Below are positions 44,436 through 54,953 of a stretch of DNA of 64,000 nucleotides, piece after piece. The DNA is taken from NCBI RefSeq assembly GCF_963975745.1, contig NZ_CAXBIB010000005.1, positions 62,001 through 126,000 of the forward strand, written 5' to 3'. The notes below the pieces were generated by a model that was not told the DNA's origin, did no database searches, and worked only from the letters and a program-made list of their open reading frames with translations. Each line of letters opens with the position of its first letter. Positions within the stretch are counted from its first letter, which is position 1. The DNA comes from Parvibaculum sp963975745. GTDB lineage: Bacteria; Pseudomonadota; Alphaproteobacteria; Parvibaculales; Parvibaculaceae. A program made the translations under genes and the position numbers.

Positions 44436-44774
44436 TCAGCCCCGGAAGACGAAATAAGCCCCCAGCGCGATCAGCGAAAAGCCGATCGCGGTGTTCCATG
44501 TCGGCCCCTGCCCCAGATAGAACGCCGAGAAACCGACGAAAACCGTCAGCGTGATGACTTCCTGAAGGGTCTTGAGCTGATGCGCCGTATAGACACCGTA
44601 TCCGATCCGGTTGGCGGGAACGGCGAGCGAATACTCGATCAGTGCGATGCCCCAGCTGACCAGCACGACGGCCGCAATCGGCAGATGCTTGTATTTGAGG
44701 TGCCAGTACCAGGCCACCGTCATGAAGAGATTGGAGGCGATCAGCAGCGCCACCGGCAGGACATGGTTTCGCAT
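44436..44774 (-). CDS. DMT-superfamily small membrane protein (DUF486)
   Basis: The 112-residue protein consists of four membrane helices and shows the DUF486 pattern: SNLFMTVAWYWHLKYK, SWGIALIEYSLAVPANRIGY and AHQLKTLQEVITL. It is in the drug/metabolite transporter superfamily, half the size of a full transporter, so it probably works as a dimer. Substrate unknown. It is on the same strand as dapB, 41 bases upstream. Confidence 0.9.
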   Translation of the reverse strand: MRNHVLPVALLIASNLFMTVAWYWHLKYKHLPIAAVVLVSWGIALIEYSLAVPANRIGYGVYTAHQLKTLQEVITLTVFVGFSAFYLGQGPTWNTAIGFSLIALGAYFVFRG

Positions 44775-44792
44775 CTATGGGCAGGCCTGTCG

Positions 44793-44823
44793 AAAAAGGT
44801 CCCGCCGATGCTTCGGCGGGACC
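44793..44823 (-). terminator. Intrinsic terminator after dnaJ
   Basis: On the minus strand a perfect 11-bp stem GGTCCCGCCGA (44813-44823) pairs with its complement at 44798-44808 across a four-base loop and runs into TTTTT (44793-44797). It lies 38 bases after the dnaJ stop and should end dnaK-dnaJ transcripts. Confidence 0.9.
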
Positions 44824-44860
44824 CTCCCAGACTAGCGTAAAGTGCTGCGTCGCGATCCAG

Positions 44861-46003
44861 TCAGTTCTGGAATCCGTCCCAGAACTCCTTGACCCTGGCG
44901 AAAAAGCCCGAGCTTTCCGGACTGTTGCTGTCGGATGACGAAGTCTCGAACTCCCGCAGCAACTCCTTCTGTTTCCTGGTAAGATGAACCGGCGTCTCGA
45001 CCGTGATCTGGATATAGAGATCGCCCGCCTCGCGCGAATTGACGACCGGCATCCCCTTGCCCTTGAGGCGGAATTGCCGGCCGGTCTGCGCGCCCTCCGG
45101 CACCTTCACCTTGACCCGTTTGCCGCCCAGCGTCGGCACTTCTATTTCGCCGCCAAGGGCCGCCGTTGCCATCGAGATCGGCACCCGGCAGAAGAGATCC
45201 GCGCCGTCGCGCTCGAAGAGCCGGTGCGGCCGGACCGAGAGAAAGATATAGAGATCGCCAGCCGGTCCGCCCCGCATGCCGGCTTCGCCCTCGCCGGCCA
45301 GCCGGATGCGCGTGCCGTCTTCGACGCCTGCCGGGATGTTGACCGAAAGTGTCCGCTCCTTTTCGACGCGGCCCTGGCCATGACAGGCCGTACAGGGTTT
45401 GTCGATGGTCTGTCCGCGTCCGTGGCAGGTCGGACAGGTCCGCTCGATGGTGAAAAAGCCCTGAGAGGCGCGCACCTTGCCATGGCCCTGGCAGGTCGTG
45501 CAGGTGATGGGGCTCGATCCGGGTGCGGCGCCCGTTCCGGTGCAGGCCTCGCAGGCAACCGACGACGGCACGCGAATTTGCGCCTTCTTGCCCTCGAAGG
45601 CTTCTTCGAGGTCGATTTCCATGTTGTAGCGAAGGTCGTGTCCGCGCATGCGGCCGCCATCGCCGCGCCCGCCCCGTCTTCCGCCCATGAACTCGCCGAA
45701 GAGGTCGTCGAAGATGTCCGACATCGAGGCGCCGCCGCCAAACCCGCCGCGCCCGCCGCCGCGCCCACCCATGCCGCCATCGAAAGCGGCATGGCCGAAC
45801 TGGTCATAGGCGGCACGCGATTGATCGTCCTTCAGCGCGTCATAGGCTTCGTTGAGTTCCTTGAAGCGCTGCTCGGCCTCCTTGTCGCCCTGATTCTGAT
45901 CGGGGTGATACTTCTTGGCGAGATTACGATACGCCTTCTTCAATTCGTCCGCGCTTGCATCGCGGCCGACTCCCAGGACGTCGTAGAAATCGCGTTTCGA
46001 CAT
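44861..46003 (-). CDS. dnaJ: Chaperone DnaJ (Hsp40)
   Basis: DnaJ delivers clients to DnaK and stimulates its ATPase. The 380-residue product has the J domain with the HPD motif in KKYHPDQN at about residue 33. A glycine/phenylalanine-rich segment follows (GGRGGGRGGFGGG). Four zinc-binding repeats come next: CEACTGTGA, CTTCQGHGK, CPTCHGRGQ and CTACHGQGR. It follows dnaK by 101 bases and ends at a strong terminator. Confidence 0.97.
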   Translation of the reverse strand: MSKRDFYDVLGVGRDASADELKKAYRNLAKKYHPDQNQGDKEAEQRFKELNEAYDALKDDQSRAAYDQFGHAAFDGGMGGRGGGRGGFGGGASMSDIFDDLFGEFMGGRRGGRGDGGRMRGHDLRYNMEIDLEEAFEGKKAQIRVPSSVACEACTGTGAAPGSSPITCTTCQGHGKVRASQGFFTIERTCPTCHGRGQTIDKPCTACHGQGRVEKERTLSVNIPAGVEDGTRIRLAGEGEAGMRGGPAGDLYIFLSVRPHRLFERDGADLFCRVPISMATAALGGEIEVPTLGGKRVKVKVPEGAQTGRQFRLKGKGMPVVNSREAGDLYIQITVETPVHLTRKQKELLREFETSSSDSNSPESSGFFARVKEFWDGFQN

Positions 46004-46104
46004 CGCAGGTCACCATAGACAATGTAACGCCGCAGCGGACGCGCTTGCGCGCACCCGCCGGGCATATCGTGTGGAGAATACGGGCATCATCTCAAGGCCC
46101 CTGA

Positions 46105-48033
<1,929 letters not shown>

Positions 48034-48226
48034 TGTCCTTGTCCTCACATTGCGGCGGGCCGGGCGGGCCACATCTGGCGCCCGCGGTGTTCCAGGAGGC
48101 GCCCGTGCGGACGCTCCCGGTCGAAACCGGCCCCCTGAAAAGGGGTTGTCCGTCCCGCGGGCTCAAGGGCTCCCCAGGGGCGGGCCCTCAAAATCCCCGG
48201 CACGGGGGTTGAAACGGTTGCGCTGT

Positions 48227-48255
48227 ATATAGGTTTGGGTTTCACGCCCCGCAAG
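48227..48255 (-). promoter_or_regulatory. Candidate RpoH promoter of dnaK
   Basis: Read on the minus strand, CTTGCG (48250-48255) and CTATAT (48227-48232) are separated by exactly 17 bases. The pair resembles alphaproteobacterial sigma-32 promoters (CTTGAA, about 17 bases, CYTATNT), with two mismatches in the -35. The predicted start is near 48220. Confidence 0.6.
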
Positions 48256-48361
48256 CGTTGATGCGGCAATATGGCCACAGGAAGCGCGGCATTTGGGACT
48301 CAGTGGCCATCACAGCGCATTCCTTTTCGGAACCCGGATCGTCTGGCGGCAGCAGAATGCA

Positions 48362-48395
48362 AGACGGACGGCGTGTACCCCAGCGCCGTCCGTCT
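48362..48395. terminator. Inverted repeat after the Sel1 lipoprotein gene
   Basis: AGACGGACGGCG (48362-48373) and its exact complement CGCCGTCCGTCT (48384-48395) make a 12-bp stem with a 10-base loop, 24 bases past the Sel1 stop. Neither flank has a real U-tract, so it is a stable hairpin that may aid termination or protect a 3' end. Confidence 0.5.
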
Positions 48396-48418
48396 CTCTT
48401 TCCGTTCCGACCGGACGC

Positions 48419-48961
48419 CTAGAGCGGATTGTCCGGATAGACCGCATTCCACTCGCAGGCCTGGTTCCGCCAGTCCTGCTGCCGAACGCTGGCCTGCAAC
48501 CGCTCGGGCGCGGTCATGTCCTCGCTGAGCCGCGCCGCTTTCCGGGCCGCATCGTCATCGCCGGCCTCGGCCGCGAGGTTGAACCACATCAGCGCCAGCG
48601 GCTTGTTCTCGCGCTGCGTCGTGACCAGCGCGCCGAGCTTGGCTGGCGCATTCATGCCGCGCACGAGATCGCCCGAATAGATGCGCCCGAGCTCGTATTT
48701 GGCGCGCCGGTCGCCCTGCCGCGCCGCCTTGCAGTACCATTCGGTCGCCTTCTGGTTGTTGAGAACGCCGGTGGAGCCTGCGATGGTGCAGCAATGGCTG
48801 TCGCCCATCTTCATCTGAGCCTCGACGTCTCCTGCCGCGGCCGCATCCTCGTTCGCGAGAATGCGGGCATTGTCGCTCGCCCGCGTTGCGCCCTGCATGA
48901 CGGCCGCTGCGCAGCCCGAAAGCAGGGCAGCAGCCAGAAATATCCCGAACACCCTCATCAT
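48419..48961 (-). CDS. Sel1-repeat lipoprotein
   Basis: The 180-residue product has a signal peptide (MRVFGIFLAAALLSGCAA) with lipobox LSGC. A helical region with Sel1/TPR-like repeats follows: EAQMKMGDSHCC, ATEWYCKAARQGDRRAKYEL and LALMWFNLAAEAGDDDAAR. Such proteins are usually periplasmic or outer-membrane adaptors. Two adjacent ATGs are possible. It is divergent from alkB. Confidence 0.85.
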   Translation of the reverse strand: MMRVFGIFLAAALLSGCAAAVMQGATRASDNARILANEDAAAAGDVEAQMKMGDSHCCTIAGSTGVLNNQKATEWYCKAARQGDRRAKYELGRIYSGDLVRGMNAPAKLGALVTTQRENKPLALMWFNLAAEAGDDDAARKAARLSEDMTAPERLQASVRQQDWRNQACEWNAVYPDNPL

Positions 48962-49019
48962 CGCGCACCCCTCCGCTCTGGATGAGGCCGGACGCCTTTC
49001 GTCCGGCCGGCGGGCAATA

Positions 49020-49036
49020 TGACACTGCAAGTGTCA
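49020..49036. promoter_or_regulatory. Palindrome between the Sel1 gene and alkB
   Basis: TGACACTGCAAGTGTCA has perfect 7-bp arms around GCA. It lies 39 bases before the alkB ATG and 59 bases before the Sel1 ATG. A TATACT hexamer at 49062-49067, seven bases before the ATG, could be an alkB -10 element. The palindrome has the form of a dimeric repressor site. Confidence 0.5.
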
Positions 49037-49074
49037 AAAATCGAGCAGTCTCTTTTGCCGCTATACTGAAAATC

Positions 49075-49701
49075 ATGAAACCGGTCGACACGGGATTTGA
49101 AGGTCTGGCGCTCTATCCGCGCCTGCTGGACGAGGCCGCCCAGCAGGCGCTGGTGTCGGCGCTGATGCGGGCTTTCGAGGGGACGCCGCCCTATCGCCCG
49201 CGCATGCCCCGCACCGGCAAGCCCTGGTCGATCCATCAGACCAATTTCGGGCCGCTGGGCTGGGTGTCGCGGCCGGACGGCTATGGCTATGCGCCGAAAA
49301 ACGAGGTTAACGACGCCTCCTGGCCGGCCATACCCGCAGCACTACTGGCGCTCTGGGACGATCTCGCGGCCTATCCGGCGCCACCCGAATGCTGCCTGGT
49401 CAATCTCTACGACCATCCCGGCGCGCGCATGGGTCTGCACCGCGATGAGGATGAACAGGCACTTGATGCGCCGGTGGTCTCGCTCTCGCTGGGCGACACA
49501 TGCATTTTCCGCGTCGGCGGATTCGCCCGCAGCGACAGATCGAAAAGCTTCAGACTCTCTTCCGGCGATGTGCTGGTGATGGGCGGGCCGTCGCGCCTGC
49601 GCTTTCACGGCGTCGACCGGCTGGTTTTCGGTTCCTCGCGGCTGATCCCGGGCGGCGGCCGCATCAACCTGACGCTCCGCCGCGTGACCCGGCCCGGCTG
49701 A
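49075..49701 (+). CDS. alkB: AlkB-type 2-oxoglutarate/Fe(II) dioxygenase
   Basis: AlkB removes methyl damage from DNA and RNA bases by oxidative demethylation. The 208-residue product has the iron ligands HxD in MGLHRDEDEQ (near residue 124) and the distal histidine in RLRFHGVDRL. The 2-oxoglutarate arginines are in GGRINLTLRRV. The segment NFGPLGWVSRPDGYGY is the substrate lid. No ada gene is adjacent. Confidence 0.95.
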   Translation: MKPVDTGFEGLALYPRLLDEAAQQALVSALMRAFEGTPPYRPRMPRTGKPWSIHQTNFGPLGWVSRPDGYGYAPKNEVNDASWPAIPAALLALWDDLAAYPAPPECCLVNLYDHPGARMGLHRDEDEQALDAPVVSLSLGDTCIFRVGGFARSDRSKSFRLSSGDVLVMGGPSRLRFHGVDRLVFGSSRLIPGGGRINLTLRRVTRPG

Positions 49702-49707
49702 GATCCG

Positions 49708-50412
49708 TCAGTACGGATACCAGCCCGGCACCGGCGAAACGCCGAAAGCCCACAAATGCCCGTAAAACAAGGCGCCGAAGACAATCAGCGCGACGAGGAT
49801 TCGCCACCAGCCAAGTTCGCCGGGCTTCAGGCTGTTGCGGCCGGCGACAATGGCGAGAAAAGGCGGATTGGAGGTCTTCGAGGCGAAGTCGCGCCAGGCC
49901 TCTCCCATCTTTCGCTCGCGCTTGTCGTCGATCGAGAAAGTGCCGAGTAGGGCCAGCAGCGCGAAGGTGCCGAAGAAGATGATCGAAGCCTGATCGCCAT
50001 TGATCAGCAGATGCCACAGTGCCCAGATCGCAACGCCCCACAGAAACGGATGCCGCGTGATGCGCAGCATGCCCCGCACCGTGTCGGGGTTGGTCGCGAG
50101 CGCTTCGGCGCCGACCGCCGTCGGGTTGGCCGTCGTGACGCCGATCACGGCAAAGAGCGCGGCGACAAGGATGATCAATGGCGAGAGATGCAGCGCCCAG
50201 AGCGGGGCGACCCAGTAGAGCGGATTGGGGCCGGTGAGCGCCCCGTTATAGGCCATGGAAAGCCAGACGATGCCGCCAATCGAGACCAGCGAGAAGAGGC
50301 CGAGATAAGGTTTCTCGCCGATCGTGCCGACAATCCGGTCGCGCAGGCCCGAGCCGGCCACAACCAGATGAATTGCCAGAAAAAAAGCCGCCGCCGCCCA
50401 AAGTTCGAGCAT
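49708..50412 (-). CDS. NnrU-family membrane protein
   Basis: The 234-residue protein has about six membrane helices and the NnrU/NnrU-like (isoprenylcysteine methyltransferase-like) signature RITRHPFLWGVAIWALWHLL. SIDDKRERKMGEAWRDF follows. NnrU is linked to nitric-oxide metabolism in Rhodobacter, but no denitrification genes are nearby; paralogues also act in carotenoid isomerisation, so the role is open. GGAGGAGG precedes the ATG ending at 50412. Confidence 0.88.
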   Translation of the reverse strand: MLELWAAAAFFLAIHLVVAGSGLRDRIVGTIGEKPYLGLFSLVSIGGIVWLSMAYNGALTGPNPLYWVAPLWALHLSPLIILVAALFAVIGVTTANPTAVGAEALATNPDTVRGMLRITRHPFLWGVAIWALWHLLINGDQASIIFFGTFALLALLGTFSIDDKRERKMGEAWRDFASKTSNPPFLAIVAGRNSLKPGELGWWRILVALIVFGALFYGHLWAFGVSPVPGWYPY

Positions 50413-50496
50413 CGCATCCTCCTCCGCCTGCCGCTGCGTTATAACAGCGTTATGATCATGGCGTGATGCGGCGCCCGGCACAAGGGGCAAGTGTGC

Positions 50497-51138
50497 TCAG
50501 GCCGTCGTGTCGACATTGCCGCCGGTCGCGGCACCCTCGGCCTTGGCGACACCGACCCGCGCCGCGCGCAGAAGGCGTTCGCCAATCATGTAGCCGCCCT
50601 CGAGCACGTGAACCACTGTGCCGGCGGGATGCTCGGTGCCCGGCACTTCGAACATCGCTTCATGCAGGTTGGGATCGAAGCGTTCGCCCGGCTGCGGCGT
50701 GATTTCGCGGATGCCGTGGCGCTCGAAAATCGACAGCAGCTGGCGTTCGGTCATTTCGACGCCCTCGACCATCGCCTTGACGCTCTCGGCCGCCGCTGCG
50801 CGCTCGTCATCCTTCAGCGTGCCGATGGCGCGGCGCAGATTGTCGGCCACCTGCAGCATGTCGCGCGCGAAATTGGCGGCCGCATAGCGTGTCGCATCGG
50901 CCTTGTCGCGCTCGGCGCGTTTGCGGGTGTTTTCCATTTCGGCGGAAACGCGCAGCAGCCGGTCCTTGAGTTCGGCAATCTCGGCCTCGAGCATGGCGGC
51001 ATCCGGTCCGGCCGCCGCATCGGGACCTGCCGCGTCACGGGCCTCGCCCTGCCCGGCCGGCTCGGCCGCCAGCGTCTCGGCCAGATTCTCGGCCGTTTCC
51101 GGCGTTTCAGTTTCGTTCTTGTTCTTGTCGTCACTCAT
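50497..51138 (-). CDS. grpE: Nucleotide exchange factor GrpE
   Basis: GrpE releases ADP from DnaK. The 213-residue product has an acidic, alanine-rich N terminus, a long coiled coil (AMLEAEIAELKDRLLRVSAE) and the C-terminal beta-wing domain with FDPNLHEAMFEVPGTEHPAG and GYMIGERLLRAARVGVA. An ATG seven codons earlier (ending 51159) is an alternative start. It follows hrcA by 105 bases. Confidence 0.96.
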   Translation of the reverse strand: MSDDKNKNETETPETAENLAETLAAEPAGQGEARDAAGPDAAAGPDAAMLEAEIAELKDRLLRVSAEMENTRKRAERDKADATRYAAANFARDMLQVADNLRRAIGTLKDDERAAAAESVKAMVEGVEMTERQLLSIFERHGIREITPQPGERFDPNLHEAMFEVPGTEHPAGTVVHVLEGGYMIGERLLRAARVGVAKAEGAATGGNVDTTA

Positions 51139-51243
51139 GGGGCTACCGTTTGCGTCCATGTCAGTTCTGTGGGCTGTTCCGGCGAGTGCATGTGCGCGCC
51201 GGGGCGCGAGATGTCAACCCGTCCGGACCGGTGCCGGCCTGCG

Positions 51244-52299
51244 TCAATTGATCAGCCGGCCGACCAGTTTCGCCGTGTAGTCGACCATCGGGATCACGCG
51301 CGCGTAATTGAGCCGCGTCGGCCCGATCACCCCCAGCACCCCCACCACATGCTGCTGGGCATCCATATAGGGGCTGACGATCAGCGACGAACCCGACAGC
51401 GAGAACAGCTTGTTCTCGGAACCGATGAAAATGCGCACCCCGTCGGCCTGCTCGGCCAGCCCCAGCAGCTGCACCAGGTCCCGCTTGTTCTCGAGATCGT
51501 CGAAAAGCAGCCGGATGCGCTCGAGATCCTCCATCGCATGCACGTCTTCGAGAAGCCGCGAGCGTCCGCGCACGATCAGCGACTTGCTGAGCGGATCGTT
51601 GCTGCCGCCCGTGCCCGACCAGGTGGCAAGCCCGGCCTCGATGACCTTGGCGGTCAGCGCGTTGAGTTCGGCCTTGCGCGTCTCCATGTCGCGGGCAAGA
51701 TGCGTCTTGGCCTCGTCCAGCGTCTTGCCGCGCAACTGTGCATTGAGATAGTTGGTGGCCTCGGCCAGAGCCGACGGCGTCAGCCCCTTGGGGATCTCGA
51801 TAACCCGGTTCTCGACCGCGCCGCCCTCGGTCACGATGACGACCAGCGCCCGCTCTCCGTCGATCGGCACGAATTCGAGATGTTTCAGCGCCGCGTCATA
51901 GGTCGGCGCGACGACGAAACCGGCCGCATGGCTGAGGCCCGACAACAGCTTCGACGCCTCGTCCAGCACATCCTCGACATTCTTGTGCGAGCCTGCCACT
52001 TGCCGCTCGATCGTCTTGCGTTCCTCGTCGCTGAGATCGCCGATCTCGAGCAACCCGTCGACGAACATCCGCAGGCCCGCCTCGGTCGGCAGCCGGCCGG
52101 CGCTGGTATGTGGCGAAAAGATCAGTCCCAGGGACTCCAGATCCGACATCACATTGCGGATCGAGGCGGCAGAGAGCGAGATCGGAAGCTGCCGCGACAG
52201 GATGCGCGAGCCGACCGGCTCGCCGGTTTCGAGATAGCTCTCCACCACGCGACGCAGGATCTCGCGCGAACGCTCGTTGAGATCCTTGACGGCCACCAT
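51244..52299 (-). CDS. hrcA: Heat-inducible transcription repressor HrcA
   Basis: HrcA represses groESL and sometimes dnaK by binding CIRCE. The 351-residue product has an N-terminal winged helix (LNERSREILRRVVESYLETG, PVGSRILSR, SAASIRNVMSDLESLGLI) and a C-terminal GAF-like dimer domain. I start at the ATG ending at 52299. No CIRCE (TTAGCACTC-N9-GAGTGCTAA) is found near hrcA, grpE or dnaK, so self-regulation by that route is not indicated. Confidence 0.95.
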   Translation of the reverse strand: MVAVKDLNERSREILRRVVESYLETGEPVGSRILSRQLPISLSAASIRNVMSDLESLGLIFSPHTSAGRLPTEAGLRMFVDGLLEIGDLSDEERKTIERQVAGSHKNVEDVLDEASKLLSGLSHAAGFVVAPTYDAALKHLEFVPIDGERALVVIVTEGGAVENRVIEIPKGLTPSALAEATNYLNAQLRGKTLDEAKTHLARDMETRKAELNALTAKVIEAGLATWSGTGGSNDPLSKSLIVRGRSRLLEDVHAMEDLERIRLLFDDLENKRDLVQLLGLAEQADGVRIFIGSENKLFSLSGSSLIVSPYMDAQQHVVGVLGVIGPTRLNYARVIPMVDYTAKLVGRLIN

Positions 52300-52342
52300 G
52301 TGCTGTCCCTGTCCTTTCCGTAAGTGTCTGAAAGCGGTGACA

Positions 52343-52371
52343 AATCTAGGTAGCGCGGGGCGCCGCGTCAA
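52343..52371 (-). promoter_or_regulatory. Candidate sigma-70 promoter of hrcA
   Basis: On the minus strand TTGACG (52366-52371) and TAGATT (52343-52348) are spaced by 17 bases, matching the housekeeping consensus well. It lies 44-72 bases upstream of the hrcA start. Confidence 0.6.
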
Positions 52372-52388
52372 TTGATGGACCGGTTTCC

Positions 52389-52417
52389 TTTACGCTTCGC
52401 CCGCGCCGGGGTACTAA
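52389..52417 (+). promoter_or_regulatory. Candidate sigma-70 promoter of rph
   Basis: TTTACG (52389-52394) and TACTAA (52412-52417) are spaced by 17 bases, 53 bases before the rph ATG. It lies beside the hrcA promoter on the opposite strand. Confidence 0.45.
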
Positions 52418-52469
52418 GGCCCCCGAAAACAGCCGCCAACCATTCGAGACAGAGATCGGAATCCCGACA

Positions 52470-53186
52470 ATGCGCCCTTCCGGCCGTCAGCCCCATGAAA
52501 TGCGTCAGGTCACCTTCGAACCGGGCGTCGCCAAGCACGCCGAGGGCTCCTGCCTGGTCCGCTTCGGCGACACCCATGTGCTGTGCACGGCCAGCCTCGA
52601 AGAGCGCGTCCCGCCTTTCCTCAAGGGCGGCGGCAAGGGCTGGGTGACGGCCGAATACGGCATGCTGCCGCGCTCGACCCATGAACGGATGCGCCGCGAG
52701 GCCTCGACCGGCAAGCAATCGGGCCGCACGCAGGAAATCCAGCGCCTGATCGGCCGCTCGCTGCGCACCATCGTCGATCTCCGTGCGCTGGGCGAGCGTC
52801 AGATTTCGGTCGATTGCGACGTGCTGCAGGCCGATGGCGGCACCCGCACCGCCTCGATCACCGGTGCCTGGGTGGCGCTCCATCAATGCATCGAGTGGAT
52901 GCGCGCCCGCTCGATGCTGTCGGGCCCGGTGCTGAAGGACCATGTCGCAGCGATCTCCTGCGGCATCTACAACGGCGTGCCGGTGGTCGATCTCGACTAT
53001 GCCGAGGATTCCGAAGCCGATACCGACGCCAATTTCGTCATTACCGGCAAGGGCGGCATCTGCGAAGTGCAGGGCACGGCCGAAGGCGAGCCTTTCAGCG
53101 AGGACGAACTCTCGAAGCTTCTCGGGCTGGCGAAATCGGCCATCGCCGATCTCGTGATCCGGCAGAAGGCGGCGGTCGCGGGATGA
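52470..53186 (+). CDS. rph: Ribonuclease PH
   Basis: RNase PH trims tRNA 3' ends by phosphorolysis. The 238-residue product has PSGRQPHEMRQVTFEPG at the N terminus and VTAEYGMLPRSTHERM and the phosphate-binding GRTQEIQRLIGRSLR segment. DCDVLQADGGTRTASITGAW follows. It overlaps rdgB by four bases (ATGA). The hrcA/rph-rdgB-hemW arrangement is typical of the class. Confidence 0.97.
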   Translation: MRPSGRQPHEMRQVTFEPGVAKHAEGSCLVRFGDTHVLCTASLEERVPPFLKGGGKGWVTAEYGMLPRSTHERMRREASTGKQSGRTQEIQRLIGRSLRTIVDLRALGERQISVDCDVLQADGGTRTASITGAWVALHQCIEWMRARSMLSGPVLKDHVAAISCGIYNGVPVVDLDYAEDSEADTDANFVITGKGGICEVQGTAEGEPFSEDELSKLLGLAKSAIADLVIRQKAAVAG

Positions 53187-53791
53187 CGCGCCGCTTCGGG
53201 GGCGGCCGCCTGGTGGTCGCAAGCCACAATCCGGGCAAGGTGCGCGAGATCGGCGATCTGCTGGCGCCTTTCGCGGTCGAAACCGTCTCGGCCGGCGAAC
53301 TCGGACTGCCCGAACCCGAAGAAACCGGCGCCAGCTTTCGCGAGAATGCCGAACTGAAGGCGCTGGCTGCGGCCCGTGCCGCCAACCTGCCGGCGCTGGC
53401 CGACGATTCCGGCCTTTGCGTCGAAGCCCTGTCGGGCGCCCCCGGCATCCATTCGGCGCGCTGGGCGGGGCCGACAAAGGATTTCGACTTCGCGATGGAA
53501 AAGCTCCGTCGCGGCATGGTCGAAGCCGGCCCGCATGACACGCGGGCGCATTTCATCTGCGGCCTGGCGCTGGCCTGGCCCGACGGGCATGTCGAATATT
53601 TCGAGGGCAGGGTGGACGGCGAACTCGTCTGGCCGCCGCGCGGCGAAAAGGGCTTCGGCTACGATCCGATATTCGTCGCCGACGGCCATGACATCACCTT
53701 CGGCGAAATGGAGCCGGAGAAGAAGCATGCGATCTCGCATCGTGCCCATGCCTTCCGTCAGCTTGTCGATGCCTGCTTCACCGCAAATTGA
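53183..53791 (+). CDS. rdgB: RdgB/HAM1 non-canonical purine NTP pyrophosphatase
   Basis: RdgB hydrolyses dITP, ITP and XTP, preventing their use in DNA. The 202-residue product has LVVASHNPGKVREIGDLL, the central SGLCVEALSGAPGIHSARWAG region in two parts and GFGYDPIFVADGHD near residue 155. The C-terminal KKHAISHRAHAFRQL is intact. It overlaps the start of hemW by 23 bases. Confidence 0.96.
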   Translation: MTRRFGGGRLVVASHNPGKVREIGDLLAPFAVETVSAGELGLPEPEETGASFRENAELKALAAARAANLPALADDSGLCVEALSGAPGIHSARWAGPTKDFDFAMEKLRRGMVEAGPHDTRAHFICGLALAWPDGHVEYFEGRVDGELVWPPRGEKGFGYDPIFVADGHDITFGEMEPEKKHAISHRAHAFRQLVDACFTAN

Positions 53792-54953
53792 TCCGTCGGC
53801 GGACGGTCAGGAATCGGCGCCGTGCTTCGGCATTTACGTGCACTGGCCCTTCTGTCAGTCGAAATGCCCCTATTGCGACTTCAATTCCCATGTTGTCGCC
53901 TCGGTCGATCAGGCGCGCTGGGCCGCCGCGCTGACGCGCGAACTCGAGCACATGCGCGGGCTGACGGGCCCCCGCCGCGTCCGTTCGATCTTCTTCGGCG
54001 GCGGCACGCCCTCGCTGATGGAAGTGCCGACGGTCGATGCTGTGCTGCAGCGCATCCATGCGCTCTGGCCCGTCGATGACGATCTCGAGATCACGCTTGA
54101 AGCCAATCCGACCAGCGTCGAGGCGACACGTTTTCGCGGCTATGCATCGGCCGGCGTCAATCGTCTCTCGCTGGGCGTGCAGTCGCTTGATGACGCGCAA
54201 CTGAGGTTTCTCGGCCGCCTGCACACCGCCGACGAGGCGCTCCGCGCCATCGCGCTGGCCCGCGAAACCTTCCCGCGCCTTTCCTTCGATCTGATCTATG
54301 CGCGCCCCGGCCAGACACGCGCGGCCTGGGAAAGGGAACTGCGCGGGGCGCTGGCGCATGCCGCCGACCACCTCTCGCTCTATCAACTGACCATCGAGCC
54401 CGAAACGGCCTTTGCGCGTCTTTACGAGAAGGGTGCATTCGCGTTGCCGGCCGAGGAAGACGCGGCCGCACTTTACGAATTGACCGGCGCAATCTGCGCC
54501 GAGGCCGGGATGACGGCCTATGAGGTTTCGAACTATGCGCGGCGCGGCGCCGAATGCCGGCACAATCTCGTCTATTGGCGATATGGCGATTATGCCGGTG
54601 TCGGTCCCGGTGCGCATGGCCGCATCCGGTCCGGTGCGCGCCATCTGGCGACCCGAACGTTGCGTACGCCCGGGGCGTGGATCGAGGCGGCCGAACGATC
54701 GGGTCATGGCCTCGAGGCGGCCGAAGAGATTTCGCCGGCCGAGCAGGGCGACGAACTGATGCTGATGGGACTGCGTCTCGAGGAGGGCGTCTCCTGCGCG
54801 CGCTATGAACGCCTCGCCGGCCGTCCGCTCGATGCTGCCCGCATTGAAAGCCTCGCGGCGGACGGCTTGCTGATCCGCGACGGCGACCATATCCGCGCCA
54901 GCGCCGAAGGTCGCCTCGTCCTCGATGCGTTGCTGGCGCGCCTGCTGGCCTAG
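53769..54953 (+). CDS. hemW: Radical SAM heme chaperone HemW
   Basis: HemW is a heme-binding radical SAM protein, once annotated as an oxygen-independent coproporphyrinogen oxidase. The 394-residue product has GIYVHWPFC followed by CQSKCPYC, the iron-sulfur CxxxCxxC, near residue 29. FFGGGTPSLM and NRLSLGVQSLDD follow. It lacks the N-terminal extension of true HemN, which favours HemW. The start at ATG 53769 lies inside rdgB. Its stop overlaps the convergent gene by four bases. Confidence 0.93.
   Translation: MPASPQIDPSADGQESAPCFGIYVHWPFCQSKCPYCDFNSHVVASVDQARWAAALTRELEHMRGLTGPRRVRSIFFGGGTPSLMEVPTVDAVLQRIHALWPVDDDLEITLEANPTSVEATRFRGYASAGVNRLSLGVQSLDDAQLRFLGRLHTADEALRAIALARETFPRLSFDLIYARPGQTRAAWERELRGALAHAADHLSLYQLTIEPETAFARLYEKGAFALPAEEDAAALYELTGAICAEAGMTAYEVSNYARRGAECRHNLVYWRYGDYAGVGPGAHGRIRSGARHLATRTLRTPGAWIEAAERSGHGLEAAEEISPAEQGDELMLMGLRLEEGVSCARYERLAGRPLDAARIESLAADGLLIRDGDHIRASAEGRLVLDALLARLLA

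Larger units (their letters stand above)
48034..48418. other. dnaK leader and upstream region
   Basis: This 385-bp gap contains the candidate heat-shock promoter, a GC-rich untranslated leader of about 187 bases (with a small CCCC-TGAAAA-GGGG hairpin near 48130) and a long inverted repeat close to the Sel1 gene. No reading frame looks coding. Confidence 0.6.

Noticed and set aside
52300..52469. A CIRCE element controlling hrcA.
   Set aside because: No TTAGCACTC/GAGTGCTAA pair, even allowing several mismatches, is present; the region holds ordinary promoter-like hexamers instead.
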